Under the pieces are notes generated by a model that had not been told where the DNA came from, ran no database searches, and saw only the letters and a program-made list of their open reading frames with translations. 64,000 bases of DNA. Origin: an uncultured Eubacteriales bacterium (lineage in GTDB: Bacteria; Bacillota; Clostridia; Oscillospirales; Acutalibacteraceae). The stretch is taken from NCBI GenBank assembly GCA_902491475.1, contig CABUHY010000009.1:15733-79732 (forward strand). The letters are read 5' to 3'. Below are positions 1 to 10,288 of the stretch, in pieces. Position numbers and translations under genes: made by a program. The first letter of the stretch is position 1, and every line of letters begins with the position of its first letter.

Positions 1-2
1 AT

Positions 3-2693
3 CAGTACGGACCTCTGTTTGCGGAGCTCTATGACAGGCTCACAAGCGGCGAATCACTGATATATTCATGGAATTCGGGTCTCGGCTCGTCTTTTCTCGG
101 CAATTTCTTCAACTATCTTTCAAGTCCGCTTACGATTATAATCCTGTTCTTCGGGCACAAAAATATCACGGAAGCTATCTCCTGCCTTATAATGCTCAAG
201 GCGGTGCTCTCCTCTGCGGCGTTTACCTATTACCTTAAAGCTTCGCAGAAAAAGCACAGTTACGCAACCGCCGCTTTCGGCGTGCTCTATGCTTTCTGCG
301 GATATTTCGTTGCGTACTATTGGAACCTTATGTGGCTTGACGCAATGGTGCTTTTCCCGATTATCATTCTCGGAATTGAGCGCATTATAAACAAGGGCAA
401 GCCTGCGCTCTATTGCATAAGCCTCACGGTTATGATTTTTGCAAACTATTATATGGCGTTTATGGTCTGCATTTTCTCCGTGCTTTATTTCCTGACATAT
501 TATGCCGCAAACTATCCGTTTTCAAAAAAGTTCAGCGAAACCGACTCCGACACGCTCCGAGGCAAAATCAAAAACTCACTGTTCGTTTCAAGCGGACTTA
601 AATTCGCATTTTATTCGATTGTTGCGGCACTTCTTGCCTCGGTGGCGATTTTCCCGCTTATCACGATACTTTCGCAGAGCTCCGCAACCTCCGGCTCTTC
701 CCCTACCGGCTTTACAAAGTACTTTACTGCGTTCGACTTCCTTGCAAACCACCTTGCAAGCACGGACGCCACAATCAGAAGCAGCGGAAACGATGTACTG
801 CCGAATGTTTACTGCGGCGTGCTGACCCTGTTGCTTGTTCCGCTCTATCTTTTCTCAAAGAAAATTCCGTTGAGGGAAAAGATTTCCTATGTTGCTTTAC
901 TTGCCGTACTCTATTTCAGCTTTAACATCAATTACCTCAACTTTATATGGCACGGACTTCACTTCCCGAACGATTTGCCTTACAGATTTTCGTTTATGTA
1001 TTCGTTTGTGCTGCTTGTAATGGCGTTTAAGGCGTTCAGCAATATAAAGGAATACACGGGACGGCAGATACTCGGCGTGGGAGTCGGTCTTATTGCATTT
1101 ATCGTTCTTGTCGAAAAGACGACTTCAAAAAACATCGACGACATTTCGCTTATCATAAGCCTTGTGTTTGCGGTAGGCTATGTTATAGTTCTTCATCTGT
1201 TCAAGGACAAGCGTTTTCAGACCTCCGCACTTTCGTTGCTGCTGCTTTGCTGCGTTGTCTCCGAAGTTGCGCTCGGCAACACCGACAACTATTCAATGAA
1301 TCAGTCCAAAACCAATTACACCTCGGACTACGACCAATTCCGTGACATTAAATCACAGCTTGACGAATACGACAACAACGGCTTTTACCGTATGGAGCTT
1401 ACCGACTTGCGTACGAGAATGGACCCGTGCTGGTTTGATTACAACGGCGTTTCCGTATTTTCGTCAATGGCTTACGAAACCGTCGCAAACCTTCAGCAGG
1501 ACCTCGGACTGTACGGAAACTATATAAACAGCTACACCTATAATCCGCAAACCCCCGTGTACAATGCAATGTTCGGGCTTAAATATATCGTTGACAACAA
1601 AAAGACGGATATGAACGCCGACCTTTACGAGCAGCTTTTCTCAAACGAAAAGTTCACGGCATATAAAAACAAATACGATTTGTCGGTGGCGTTTGCCGCA
1701 GACAGCCTTGTTAAATACTTCGACTCCTCGGTTTATACCGACCCGTTTGAGGCGCAAATGCAGCTTTTCAGTATGGCTACGGGCGTTGACAATGTGTTTA
1801 CAAAGCTTCCGATTGACGGAGCAACTTACTCCAATATAAACGATTTCTACCCGAACGAGCTTGAAACGGGCGAATTCAAATTCTCAAAATCGGTAAACGA
1901 CGAGATGGGCAGCGTTTGCTTTGAAATCACTCCGCAGGAAAAGCAGAATGTATATGTTTATATCGAATCAAATGCGATTGACAGTGCGACGATTTCCGGC
2001 ACGGTATTTACCGAAACCTATAATTCGCTTGACGAAGCATATATAATCGACCTCGGCGTTGTCAATGCGGGCGAGACCGTATATGTCGATATTGCTATAA
2101 AGGACACTTCAAACAGAGGTTCGCTTAATTTCTATGCATACGGACTCAATCAGGACAATTTCGAAAAAGGTTATGGAAAGCTCAAGAGCGGCAACTTCAA
2201 CATCACGGAATATTCCGACACTAAGCTCACGGGAACAATAACCACAAGCGAAAACTCAGCCGTTTTCACATCCATCCCATATGACATCAACTGGAATGTC
2301 TATGTTGACGGAAAAAGGCTTACAAGCGACCAAATCTATAAGATTTCAAACGGCCTGCTCGGCTTTGACATTGAAGCGGGAGAACACACGGTTGTGTTCT
2401 CATATGTATCGTCGGGACTTGTTGCGGGCTCGTTTATTACTATTCTTACAATACTGATTGCGACGGTAACGATAATCGTCGGACGCAAGAAGAAAAAGCA
2501 AAAGGCAGACAAGTGGCTTTTGCTTGAAAAGGCGCCCGTTGCCGTACCTGCCGACGCCATAGGTATTATCGACACGGGGCACGACAACACAGATACCTTT
2601 GAAATTGACTTTGACAGTATCAAGGAAGCTTTGAAGGAGGAAGACCCTGCCGATGAAGCGCCGACGGAAGAAAATCCAGATAAAGACAAATAA
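3..2693 (+). CDS. YfhO family membrane protein (5' end cut by window edge)
   Basis: The reading frame is open from the first bases of the window, so the gene is truncated at its 5' end; about 896 codons are visible. The first visible residues (YSWNSGLGSSF, then SSPLTIII) are typical of the N-terminal part of YfhO proteins, so an internal ATG at 192 is not the true start. Many hydrophobic helices fill roughly the first 400 visible residues, followed by a large polar, presumably extracytoplasmic domain, one more helix near visible residue 810, and an acidic cytoplasmic tail. YfhO proteins are GT-C-like; B. subtilis YfhO is linked to lipoteichoic acid glycosylation. The family call is firm and the substrate unknown. 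It converges on uvrA across a shared terminator. Confidence 0.85.
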   Translation, partial: QYGPLFAELYDRLTSGESLIYSWNSGLGSSFLGNFFNYLSSPLTIIILFFGHKNITEAISCLIMLKAVLSSAAFTYYLKASQKKHSYATAAFGVLYAFCGYFVAYYWNLMWLDAMVLFPIIILGIERIINKGKPALYCISLTVMIFANYYMAFMVCIFSVLYFLTYYAANYPFSKKFSETDSDTLRGKIKNSLFVSSGLKFAFYSIVAALLASVAIFPLITILSQSSATSGSSPTGFTKYFTAFDFLANHLASTDATIRSSGNDVLPNVYCGVLTLLLVPLYLFSKKIPLREKISYVALLAVLYFSFNINYLNFIWHGLHFPNDLPYRFSFMYSFVLLVMAFKAFSNIKEYTGRQILGVGVGLIAFIVLVEKTTSKNIDDISLIISLVFAVGYVIVLHLFKDKRFQTSALSLLLLCCVVSEVALGNTDNYSMNQSKTNYTSDYDQFRDIKSQLDEYDNNGFYRMELTDLRTRMDPCWFDYNGVSVFSSMAYETVANLQQDLGLYGNYINSYTYNPQTPVYNAMFGLKYIVDNKKTDMNADLYEQLFSNEKFTAYKNKYDLSVAFAADSLVKYFDSSVYTDPFEAQMQLFSMATGVDNVFTKLPIDGATYSNINDFYPNELETGEFKFSKSVNDEMGSVCFEITPQEKQNVYVYIESNAIDSATISGTVFTETYNSLDEAYIIDLGVVNAGETVYVDIAIKDTSNRGSLNFYAYGLNQDNFEKGYGKLKSGNFNITEYSDTKLTGTITTSENSAVFTSIPYDINWNVYVDGKRLTSDQIYKISNGLLGFDIEAGEHTVVFSYVSSGLVAGSFITILTILIATVTIIVGRKKKKQKADKWLLLEKAPVAVPADAIGIIDTGHDNTDTFEIDFDSIKEALKEEDPADEAPTEENPDKDK

Positions 2694-2701
2694 CGGACAG
2701 T

Positions 2702-2733
2702 AAAAAACACTCAGCAAAGCTGAGTGTTTTTTT
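2702..2733. terminator. Bidirectional intrinsic terminator
   Basis: The stem ACACTCAGC / GCTGAGTGT has an AAA loop and is flanked by an A-run on one side and a T-run on the other. It lies between the stop codons of the convergent YfhO-like gene and uvrA and can serve both. Confidence 0.9.
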
Positions 2734-2746
2734 ATAAAGTAATATT

Positions 2747-5572
2747 TTATTTAAGCATCTTTTTAAGATACTGACCCGTGTATGACTTTTTGCATTTTGC
2801 AACCTCTTCGGGCGTGCCGCTGACAACAATATTTCCGCCCTTGTCGCCGCCCTCGGGTCCCAAGTCGATTATGTGGTCGGCAACCTTGATAACATCAAGA
2901 TTGTGCTCGATAACAACTACGGTATTGCCTTTATCCACAAGTCTTTGCAGGACATTGATAAGTCCGTGAACATCGGCGGTATGCAAGCCTGTTGTGGGCT
3001 CGTCAAGGATATAAATCGTTCTTCCCGTGGCGATTTTTGAAAGCTCGGTGGAAAGCTTAACTCTCTGTGCCTCGCCGCCCGAAAGCGTTGTTGCGGGCTG
3101 ACCTATCTTGATATATCCGAGACCTACATCATAAAGAGTTTTCAGCTTTCTGTAAATCTTCGACTGATTTTTGAAGAACTCCATTCCCTCTTCAACGGTC
3201 ATTTCAAGCACATCGGAAATCGTCTTGCCCTTGTAATGAACCTCGAGGGTTTCCCTGTTGTACTTTGCTCCCTTGCACACATCGCACGGAACATAGACAT
3301 CGGGGAAGAAATTCATTTCAATCTTGATTATTCCGTCGCCCTGGCACGCCTCACAACGGCCGCCCTTGACATTAAATGAAAATCTTGATGCCGAATATCC
3401 TCTTATTTTTGCGTCCTGTGTTGAAGCAAACAACTCCCGTATATCGTTGAAAACGCCCGTGTAGGTCGCAGGGTTGGAACGGGGCGTTCTGCCTATCGGA
3501 GACTGGTCAATATCAATAACCTTGTCAAGGTTTTCAATACCTTCAATGTCGTCAACCTTGCCGACGGATTTTTTTGCATTGTTGAGCTCGTTTGCGAGCT
3601 TTTTGTAGAGTATTTCATTGATAAGCGAGGATTTGCCCGAGCCCGAAACGCCCGTTACGCACACAAATTCGCCGAGCGGGATTTCAACATCAATATGCTT
3701 GAGGTTGTTCTCCGAAGCATTTCTGATTATCAGCTTTTCGCCGTTGCCCTCTCGCCTCTTTTCGGGTATTTCAATCTTTTTCTTACCCGAAAGGTACTGA
3801 CCCGTAATCGACTTTTTGCATTTGAGCAAGCCTTCGACATTGCCGCTGTATACGACCTCGCCGCCGTGTACGCCCGCTCCTGGTCCTATATCTACAACAT
3901 AGTCCGCCGCCCTTATCGTGTCCTCGTCGTGCTCAACGACAATAAGTGTGTTGCCTATATCCCGCAACTCACGCAAGGTGCCCAAGAGCTTGTCGTTATC
4001 CCTTTGGTGCAAGCCTATGCTCGGCTCGTCAAGGATATAAAGCACACCCATAAGAGATGAACCTATCTGCGTTGCAAGGCGTATTCTCTGGCTTTCGCCG
4101 CCCGAAAGCGTTCCCGCCGAGCGTGAAAGCGTGAGATAATCAAGCCCTACGCTTGCAAGGAATGAAAGCCTCTGCCTTATCTCCTTTATAATCATATCGG
4201 CTATCATATGCTGCTTTTCCGTAAGCTCGAGCGAATCTATAAACTCAATAGCCTTGCTTATTGAAAGCTCGGTAAATTCGATTATATTCTTGCCGCCTAT
4301 CGTTACCGCAAGAGCCGATTTATTAAGCCTCTTACCGTGGCATTCGGGGCAGTTGCACTCGTCCATTACCTTGGTAATTTCATATCTTGAATATTCGCTT
4401 GTCGTCTCGTTATAGCGCCTTTGAAGGTTATTTATAACGCCCTCAAACTCGGTCATATATGTTCCGGAGCCGTAAGCATTTACCCTTGTCATCTTGATTT
4501 TTTTGCCGTTTGTTCCGTAAAGCACGGCATTGAGCTGTTCCTCTGTAAAATCCTTTATGGGCGTGTCGAGAGTAAAGCCGTATTCCTCGGCAAGAGCAGA
4601 ATAATACATCTGCGCTATCGTTCCGCTGTCGGCGTTTGACCAGCCCGAGGCTATAATTGCGCCCTGATTTATCGAAAGATTTTTATTGGGGATAACCAAA
4701 TCGGGGTTTATCCTCATAAATGTGCCGAGACCCATACATCTCGGGCAGGAGCCGTAGGGATTGTTAAACGAAAACGACCTCGGTGCCATTTCCTCGATAC
4801 AGGTTCCGTGCTCGGGACAGGCAAACTTCTGCGAAAACAAAAGCTCGTTTTTACCTACGACATCAACTATTACCGTGCCGTCCGAAAGATTGCAGGCGGT
4901 GTCAACCGAGTCCGCAAGACGGCTTCTTATGCCGTCGTTTATAACAAGTCGGTCAACTATGACCTCAATGCTGTGTTTGATATTCTTGTCGAGCTTTATC
5001 TCTTCGGAGAGGTCATAGATATTTCCGTCAACTCTGACTCTGACATATCCAGATTTTCTCACGGAGTCAAGCACCTTGACATGCTCGCCCTTTTTACCTC
5101 TGACAAGCGGAGCGAGAATTTGTATTTTTTCGCCCTCGGGAAGCTTCAAAACCTTATCGACAATGCCGTCAACGGTCTCCATCGATATTTCCCTGCCGCA
5201 TACGGGGCAGTGAGGTGTGCCTATCCTCGCATAGATAAGGCGGAGATAGTCATATATCTCTGTAACCGTTCCGACTGTCGAACGGGGATTTTTCGAGGTG
5301 GTTTTCTGGTCAATCGAAATTGCGGGAGACAAGCCCTCGATGTACTCGACATCGGGCTTGTCCATCTGACCCAAAAACTGCCTTGCGTATGAGGAAAGAG
5401 ACTCGATATATCTTCTCTGCCCCTCGGCATAAATGGTGTCAAACGCAAGCGAGGATTTTCCCGAACCCGAAAGTCCCGTGAAAACAACAAGCTTATCACG
5501 GGGAATTTCAAGGTCTATATTTTTAAGATTGTTGGCTTTTGCGCCTTTAACAATGATTTTTTTGTTCTGCAA
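2747..5572 (-). CDS. uvrA: Excinuclease ABC subunit A (UvrA)
   Basis: This is the damage-recognition ATPase of nucleotide excision repair, which loads UvrB at lesions. Two ABC ATPase halves are visible: Walker A GLSGSGKS at residues 33-40 and GVSGSGKSS near 640, with signature motifs LSGGESQR and LSGGEAQR. Cysteine motifs for the zinc modules are present (CPVC; CPEHGTC followed by CPRC; CEAC with CDVC). The 941-residue length is normal. It starts 3 bp after the uvrB stop and is surely cotranscribed. No LexA-type operator was recognised upstream of uvrB. Confidence 0.98.
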   Translation of the reverse strand: MQNKKIIVKGAKANNLKNIDLEIPRDKLVVFTGLSGSGKSSLAFDTIYAEGQRRYIESLSSYARQFLGQMDKPDVEYIEGLSPAISIDQKTTSKNPRSTVGTVTEIYDYLRLIYARIGTPHCPVCGREISMETVDGIVDKVLKLPEGEKIQILAPLVRGKKGEHVKVLDSVRKSGYVRVRVDGNIYDLSEEIKLDKNIKHSIEVIVDRLVINDGIRSRLADSVDTACNLSDGTVIVDVVGKNELLFSQKFACPEHGTCIEEMAPRSFSFNNPYGSCPRCMGLGTFMRINPDLVIPNKNLSINQGAIIASGWSNADSGTIAQMYYSALAEEYGFTLDTPIKDFTEEQLNAVLYGTNGKKIKMTRVNAYGSGTYMTEFEGVINNLQRRYNETTSEYSRYEITKVMDECNCPECHGKRLNKSALAVTIGGKNIIEFTELSISKAIEFIDSLELTEKQHMIADMIIKEIRQRLSFLASVGLDYLTLSRSAGTLSGGESQRIRLATQIGSSLMGVLYILDEPSIGLHQRDNDKLLGTLRELRDIGNTLIVVEHDEDTIRAADYVVDIGPGAGVHGGEVVYSGNVEGLLKCKKSITGQYLSGKKKIEIPEKRREGNGEKLIIRNASENNLKHIDVEIPLGEFVCVTGVSGSGKSSLINEILYKKLANELNNAKKSVGKVDDIEGIENLDKVIDIDQSPIGRTPRSNPATYTGVFNDIRELFASTQDAKIRGYSASRFSFNVKGGRCEACQGDGIIKIEMNFFPDVYVPCDVCKGAKYNRETLEVHYKGKTISDVLEMTVEEGMEFFKNQSKIYRKLKTLYDVGLGYIKIGQPATTLSGGEAQRVKLSTELSKIATGRTIYILDEPTTGLHTADVHGLINVLQRLVDKGNTVVVIEHNLDVIKVADHIIDLGPEGGDKGGNIVVSGTPEEVAKCKKSYTGQYLKKMLK

Positions 5573-5575
5573 GGG

Positions 5576-7531
5576 TTATTTACCTTCCTTTAATTTTGCG
5601 ATTTTATCTCGTAACATTGCGGCGTGTTCAAATTCAAGTATCTTAGCCGCAGATTTCATTTCATTGGTAAGCTCGATAATAAGCTTTTCTCTCTCCGCCC
5701 TGCTCAGGCGCTTACCGCTTTCGTCCTTGTGCGTACCCGAAATTTCAAGTATATCACGCACACCTTTTTTAATCGTTTTCGGAACGATATTGTGCTCTTC
5801 GTTGTACTGCATCTGTATTTCGCGGCGTCGGCAAGTTTCGCTTATTGCCTTTTCCATTGACGGAGTAACGCAGTCGGCGTACATAATAACCTGTCCGTCC
5901 GCATTTCTCGCCGCCCTGCCTATTGTCTGTATAAGAGCCGTTTCGGAGCGCAAAAATCCCTCTTTGTCGGCGTCGAGGATAGCCACAAGCGACACCTCGG
6001 GAATGTCAAGACCCTCACGCAAAAGGTTGATGCCTACAAGCACATCGTACTCACCCAGGCGCAGATCACGGATAAGCTCCATACGCTCAATTGTATCAAT
6101 GTCATAGTGCATATACTTGACCTTGATACCGTGCGTGTCAAGGAATTCCGTAAGACTCTCCGCCATTTTCTTAGTAAGGGTCGTTACAAGTACACGCTCG
6201 TTGCGTTCGGTTCTCATATTTATTTCCGAAATAAGGTCCTCTATCTGTCCGTCGGTGGGTCTGACGGAAATTTCGGGGTCAAGAAGTCCCGTAGGTCTTA
6301 TAAGCTGTTCAACGATTTGCGAGCTCTTTGCCTTTTCAAGCTCGCCCGGTGTTGCGCTGACAAACACCTTTTGACCGACTCTCTCATAAAATTCGTCAAA
6401 GGTAAGCGGTCTGTTGTCAAACGCCGAGGGAAGTCGGAAGCCGTAATTTACAAGCGATTCCTTTCTTGAACGGTCGCCGCCGTACATTCCCCTGACCTGA
6501 GGCAAGGTAACATGCGACTCGTCCACAAACAGCACAAAATCGTCGGGGAAATAGTTGAGAAGCGTAAACGGAGCGGAGCCCGGCTCTCTTCCCGACATAA
6601 CTCTCGAATAGTTCTCAATGCCCTTACAAAAGCCCGTTTCCCGAAGCATTTCCATATCGTATTCGGTACGCTGCCTTATTCTCTGCGCTTCAAGAAGCTT
6701 TCCCTCTTTTTCAAACTTTTTGACCTGCTCCTCCATTTCGGCAAGTATATCGGTTATCGCCCTTTCAAGCTTTTCGGGCGCAACAACATAGTGTGACGCA
6801 GGATATATCGCCACATGCGAGAGCACATTTTTAACCTGTCCCGTAAGTGCGTTTATTTCGGAAATACGGTCAATCTCATCGCCGAAAAATTCCACTCTTA
6901 CGGCATTTTCGCTTGAATATACGGGGAAAATCTCAACCGTGTCTCCGCGGACACGGAACTTGTTTCTCGTAAAGTTTATATCGTTTCGCTCATACTGAAT
7001 ACTTACAAGCTTTTTGATTAAATCGTCTCTGCTTTTTTGCATACCCTGCCGAAGTGAAATGACCATATTGCGGTAATCGATAGGGTCGCCGAGGGTATAT
7101 ATGCACGAAACGCTCGAAACGATTATAACATCCCGTCTCTCCGACAGTGCGGAGGTCGCCGAGTGCCGAAGCTTATCTATTTCGTCGTTTATTGCCGAGT
7201 CTTTTTCAATATAGGTGTCCGTAGTCGGAATATATGCCTCGGGCTGATAGTAGTCATAATATGAGACAAAATATTCTACCGCATTCTCGGGAAAGAATTC
7301 CTTGAATTCGGAGCACAGCTGTGCCGCAAGGGTTTTATTGTGGGCAAGCACAAGCGTAGGGCGGTTTATCTGTGCGATTACATTCGCCATCGTAAATGTC
7401 TTACCCGAACCCGTAACGCCGAGTAAGGTCTGCTCGTTATAGCCTTTGTTTATACCGTCAACAAGTTTTTTTATTGCGGCAGGCTGGTCGCCCGTCGGCT
7501 TGTATTCGGAATGTAAAACAAACTTGTCCAT
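5576..7531 (-). CDS. uvrB: Excinuclease ABC subunit B (UvrB)
   Basis: UvrB is the helicase-fold subunit that verifies damage and recruits UvrC. Walker A GVTGSGKT is at residues 38-45, the beta-hairpin region (YYDYYQPEAY) follows near residue 93, a DESH helicase box lies near 337, and a C-terminal UVR motif of the UvrC-binding type ends the protein. Its 651 residues are typical. The ATG is preceded by AAAGGGGG at good spacing. It is first gene of a uvrBA pair; uvrC lies about 16 kb away. Confidence 0.98.
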   Translation of the reverse strand: MDKFVLHSEYKPTGDQPAAIKKLVDGINKGYNEQTLLGVTGSGKTFTMANVIAQINRPTLVLAHNKTLAAQLCSEFKEFFPENAVEYFVSYYDYYQPEAYIPTTDTYIEKDSAINDEIDKLRHSATSALSERRDVIIVSSVSCIYTLGDPIDYRNMVISLRQGMQKSRDDLIKKLVSIQYERNDINFTRNKFRVRGDTVEIFPVYSSENAVRVEFFGDEIDRISEINALTGQVKNVLSHVAIYPASHYVVAPEKLERAITDILAEMEEQVKKFEKEGKLLEAQRIRQRTEYDMEMLRETGFCKGIENYSRVMSGREPGSAPFTLLNYFPDDFVLFVDESHVTLPQVRGMYGGDRSRKESLVNYGFRLPSAFDNRPLTFDEFYERVGQKVFVSATPGELEKAKSSQIVEQLIRPTGLLDPEISVRPTDGQIEDLISEINMRTERNERVLVTTLTKKMAESLTEFLDTHGIKVKYMHYDIDTIERMELIRDLRLGEYDVLVGINLLREGLDIPEVSLVAILDADKEGFLRSETALIQTIGRAARNADGQVIMYADCVTPSMEKAISETCRRREIQMQYNEEHNIVPKTIKKGVRDILEISGTHKDESGKRLSRAEREKLIIELTNEMKSAAKILEFEHAAMLRDKIAKLKEGK

Positions 7532-7566
7532 AATATCCCCCTTTCGGTTTATTTTTAATTAAATTA

Positions 7567-8295
7567 TCAGTTTTCGCTCGGAACAAAGGTGTCCATATAC
7601 TTAATCTTGAACAGGTTCTTAACATGCTTGTCGTCGATAATCGCCTTTTTGTCAAGGTCGTCAATCTCGCCCGTACGGATATATCTGTCAAGCTCAGCAT
7701 ATGTAAAGCCGAGGTTTTCTTCGTCCGTCTTGCCGCAAAGTCCGTCAATCGGCACCTTGTTTACAAGCACATCGGGAAGTCCGAGGATTTTGCCTATCTG
7801 CCTCATCTCGGTAACGGTAATATTCGCACACGGGCTGAAATCGCCTGCCGCGTCGCCGTATCTTGTGGAATATCCTACCCAGTCTTCGGACATATTGCAG
7901 GTGTTCGCAACTCTGCCGTTATGGCTCTGCGCAACTGCGTAAAGAGTTGTCATTCTTACTCTTGCGGGAATGTTTGTCGTTGCCTGAACGGAAAGCTCAA
8001 ACGGCATACTCGCCTTGAGAGCGTCAACGGCGTCTTTGATATTGACAACATAGTGTTTAATATCAAGATGCTTTACAAGAAGCTCTGCCATATCAATATC
8101 GTGCTGAACGCCGCAGGGCATCAAAACTCCGATAACCCTGTCCTTGCCGAGAGCCTCTACGCAGAGCGCCGCAACAATGGAGCTGTCCTTGCCGCCGGAA
8201 ATACCGACTACCGCATTACAGCCCTTGCCGTTCTCGTCGAAAAATTTGCGTATCCACTCAACGCACTCGTTTTTCGTTTTCATTGCATCAAACAT
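7567..8295 (-). CDS. nadE: NH3-dependent NAD+ synthetase
   Basis: The enzyme amidates nicotinic acid adenine dinucleotide to NAD+ using ATP and ammonia. The PP-loop SGGKDSS near residue 34 is the ATP-pyrophosphatase signature. At 242 residues it lacks the glutaminase domain of longer NadE enzymes, so free ammonia is the expected nitrogen donor. The ATG at 8295 has GGAGG 8 bases upstream; an in-frame ATG four codons later is less well placed. A nicotinamide riboside transporter gene (pnuC, near 50 kb) is a functional relative in the same window. Confidence 0.93.
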   Translation of the reverse strand: MFDAMKTKNECVEWIRKFFDENGKGCNAVVGISGGKDSSIVAALCVEALGKDRVIGVLMPCGVQHDIDMAELLVKHLDIKHYVVNIKDAVDALKASMPFELSVQATTNIPARVRMTTLYAVAQSHNGRVANTCNMSEDWVGYSTRYGDAAGDFSPCANITVTEMRQIGKILGLPDVLVNKVPIDGLCGKTDEENLGFTYAELDRYIRTGEIDDLDKKAIIDDKHVKNLFKIKYMDTFVPSEN

Positions 8296-8319
8296 AATTC
8301 ATTCCTCCGTTTTCTTTTA

Positions 8320-9030
8320 TCAATAATCGAACAAGTATGCAAACTTGCCGTGATTTGCCATTGAATATGCGCTGTCGTCCGAAATAATAACGCTGTCAAC
8401 AAGAGTAAGGTCAAGGCTTTTGAAAATCTTTTTGATTTCTCTTACCGATTCGACATCGGCGGCGGACGGTGCCGCAACGCCCTGCGGATGATTGTGCGCT
8501 ATTATAACCGAAGTGGCATTAAGATTCATTGCGGTTGAAGCGATTTTTCTGATATTCACTTCGGTACTGCTCTGACCGCCCTCGGAAACAATTATCGTTT
8601 TCTTGTGCCTGCATTGGTTGTCGATAAACGCCGCCATCAATACCTCGTGCTGATAGCCTATAAACTTTGAAGCAAAATACTTTGTAACAGACTCGGGATT
8701 GTTCAAGACAAGCTTCCTGTTGATATTCTTGTTTTCAAGGTACTTTGAGTAAATCTCGGGAATCATTTTAATGAGGATAGCCGAGCTCTTACCCATACCC
8801 TTTACCGCTTCAAGAGACTCAAGCGGTGCGTCAAACACACCCGACAGCGAACCGAATTCATCAATGAGAATATGAGCCAAATCATTTGTATCACGCTGAG
8901 GTATCGCATAAAACAAAAGCATTTCAAGAACCTGATGGTCCTGAAAATCACGCATACCGTTCTGCTCGAAGCGTTCCTTAACCCTGCTTCTGTGACCCGA
9001 ATGTAAATGTTCTCTCTTTGTTTCCGCCAT
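8320..9030 (-). CDS. radC: RadC-family JAB-domain protein
   Basis: An N-terminal helix-hairpin-helix-like region (about residues 1-85; KGMGKSSAI) precedes a JAB/MPN domain with the JAMM-type metal motif AHNHPQG followed by S and D, near residues 178-192. The family is annotated as DNA repair protein RadC, but the historic repair role is doubtful; a Zn-dependent hydrolase is the structural prediction. The ATG follows AAAGGGGG. It lies 24 bp upstream of nadE on the same strand and may be cotranscribed with it. Confidence 0.9.
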   Translation of the reverse strand: MAETKREHLHSGHRSRVKERFEQNGMRDFQDHQVLEMLLFYAIPQRDTNDLAHILIDEFGSLSGVFDAPLESLEAVKGMGKSSAILIKMIPEIYSKYLENKNINRKLVLNNPESVTKYFASKFIGYQHEVLMAAFIDNQCRHKKTIIVSEGGQSSTEVNIRKIASTAMNLNATSVIIAHNHPQGVAAPSAADVESVREIKKIFKSLDLTLVDSVIISDDSAYSMANHGKFAYLFDY

Positions 9031-9126
9031 AACAAGAGCCCCCTTTCAACCAAAAAACATATAATATCTTAATATTTTATCACAAAATATTTCTTTTGAA
9101 AAGAGAACAGACGCATTTAGCGTCTG

Positions 9127-9675
9127 TCAAAATTTGAATATTCTTTTGAAAGCCTTTCTCCATTTAAGTAAGTAAACCTGTATAAGGTTTGACATTGCGA
9201 AATCGTACAGCAGGAAGATTACATTGCCTGCCGCAAGAAGCCCCCATGCCGCAACAGCGCCGTATTTTTCCATTTCCTCAAAAGGCACCATAAACACATA
9301 GGTTGAAATGAAGAACGCCGCAACGGCACCGACATTGAACACAAGGAATTTAAGCACCCAAAGCAAGACCGAATGAAAATGCTTTTCAAATATTGCCTTG
9401 ACTATCGGATAGTAGCCGAAGAACATTATATACATAACGGCGGCTTCCTTGTCGGCTATGAGCAAAACAGACAAAAGGCTGACGGCGGCATAAACCCCGA
9501 GAGCCCATTTTTTGTCGATTTCAATTACAATAAGCGTTATCAAAAAGCCTGCCGCCGCAGGGAGCGCATATGTCAGCGTCGGTATAACCGAGGTTAAAAA
9601 CATAAGCACTATCGACAGAGCGGTTACCACGCCGCCGATTGCGGTTTTTGATGATTTTTTTGAGCTTTGTTTCAT
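9127..9675 (-). CDS. Integral membrane protein of unknown function
   Basis: 182 residues with about five predicted transmembrane helices and basic ends (KKSSK near the N-terminus, KWRKAFKR at the C-terminus). The overall look recalls small ECF-transporter S components, but no substrate motif was recognised, so function is left open. It starts one base after the stop of the J-protein gene and is the last gene of a tight three-gene unit with the J-protein and the DUF5685 protein. A membrane partner for those two soluble proteins is a reasonable inference. Confidence 0.7.
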   Translation of the reverse strand: MKQSSKKSSKTAIGGVVTALSIVLMFLTSVIPTLTYALPAAAGFLITLIVIEIDKKWALGVYAAVSLLSVLLIADKEAAVMYIMFFGYYPIVKAIFEKHFHSVLLWVLKFLVFNVGAVAAFFISTYVFMVPFEEMEKYGAVAAWGLLAAGNVIFLLYDFAMSNLIQVYLLKWRKAFKRIFKF

Positions 9676-9676
9676 A

Positions 9677-10288
9677 TCAGCAACAGGGTATCAAGTCTCC
9701 GCCCATCGACTCACAGCAACAGTCGGCGCAAAGAAGCCCCGAGCAAATGTCGCAGGATGAGCAGCCGCCGGAAGAACCTTGATATGTCTGCCTGTACCCT
9801 CCGTTGGAATTATTGTTAAGCGCATTGAACGCATTTGAGTATTCGATATTGTTCGGGTCCATTCTGCAAGCCGTGGAATAATTCCTGTACGCCTCGTCAA
9901 ACCAGCCTCTCCTCTGCTGAATCTGACCCTTGCAGTAGTACCATTCGGCATTACGCATATCTTTCGGAATACCGTCAAGGATAGTCTCTGCATCGTCTAT
10001 TCTGCCGCAATTTATTTTCTCCCTGACATCGCCGAACTGCGAATTGCCGTAATATCCCCCGTTCGGTTGAGAATAAGCACGATTTGAAGAATAACCGCCG
10101 CTCCTCTGTGCCATTATATCGTCATATGCCATATCGAGTTCCTGCATTTTCTGCTTTGCAATGTCGGAAAGCGGGCTGTCGGCATAGTTGTCCGCCTGAT
10201 ACTTCCTTGCAAGAGCTCTGTATGCGTTTTTGATTTCGTCGTCGGTTGCGTTTTCCTTAACGCCCAAGACCTCATAAGGGTTATTCAC
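9677..10288 (-). CDS. J-domain protein with degenerate HPD motif and Cys-rich tail
   Basis: Residues 1-60 form a clear J-domain (NPYEVLGV, EIKNAYRALARKY, AYDDIM). The catalytic HPD tripeptide, which stimulates Hsp70 ATPase, reads QAD at residues 31-33. A TPR-like stretch (about 75-150; GRIDDAETIL, GQIQQRRGWFDEAYRNY) follows, then a C-terminus very rich in cysteine (CSSCDIC, CADCCC, final CC). It overlaps the upstream DUF5685 gene by 4 bp, implying translational coupling. Without HPD it is unlikely to be a classical DnaK co-chaperone; a scaffold or metal-binding role is possible. Confidence 0.85.
   Translation of the reverse strand: MNNPYEVLGVKENATDDEIKNAYRALARKYQADNYADSPLSDIAKQKMQELDMAYDDIMAQRSGGYSSNRAYSQPNGGYYGNSQFGDVREKINCGRIDDAETILDGIPKDMRNAEWYYCKGQIQQRRGWFDEAYRNYSTACRMDPNNIEYSNAFNALNNNSNGGYRQTYQGSSGGCSSCDICSGLLCADCCCESMGGDLIPCC

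Noticed and set aside
7532..7566. LexA/DinR operator upstream of uvrB
   Set aside because: No GAAC-N4-GTTC type palindrome was seen in this short gap.
7624..8364. 246-codon plus-strand frame opposite nadE
   Set aside because: Shadow of nadE codon usage on the other strand; no ribosome site, domain or promoter, and nadE is unambiguous.
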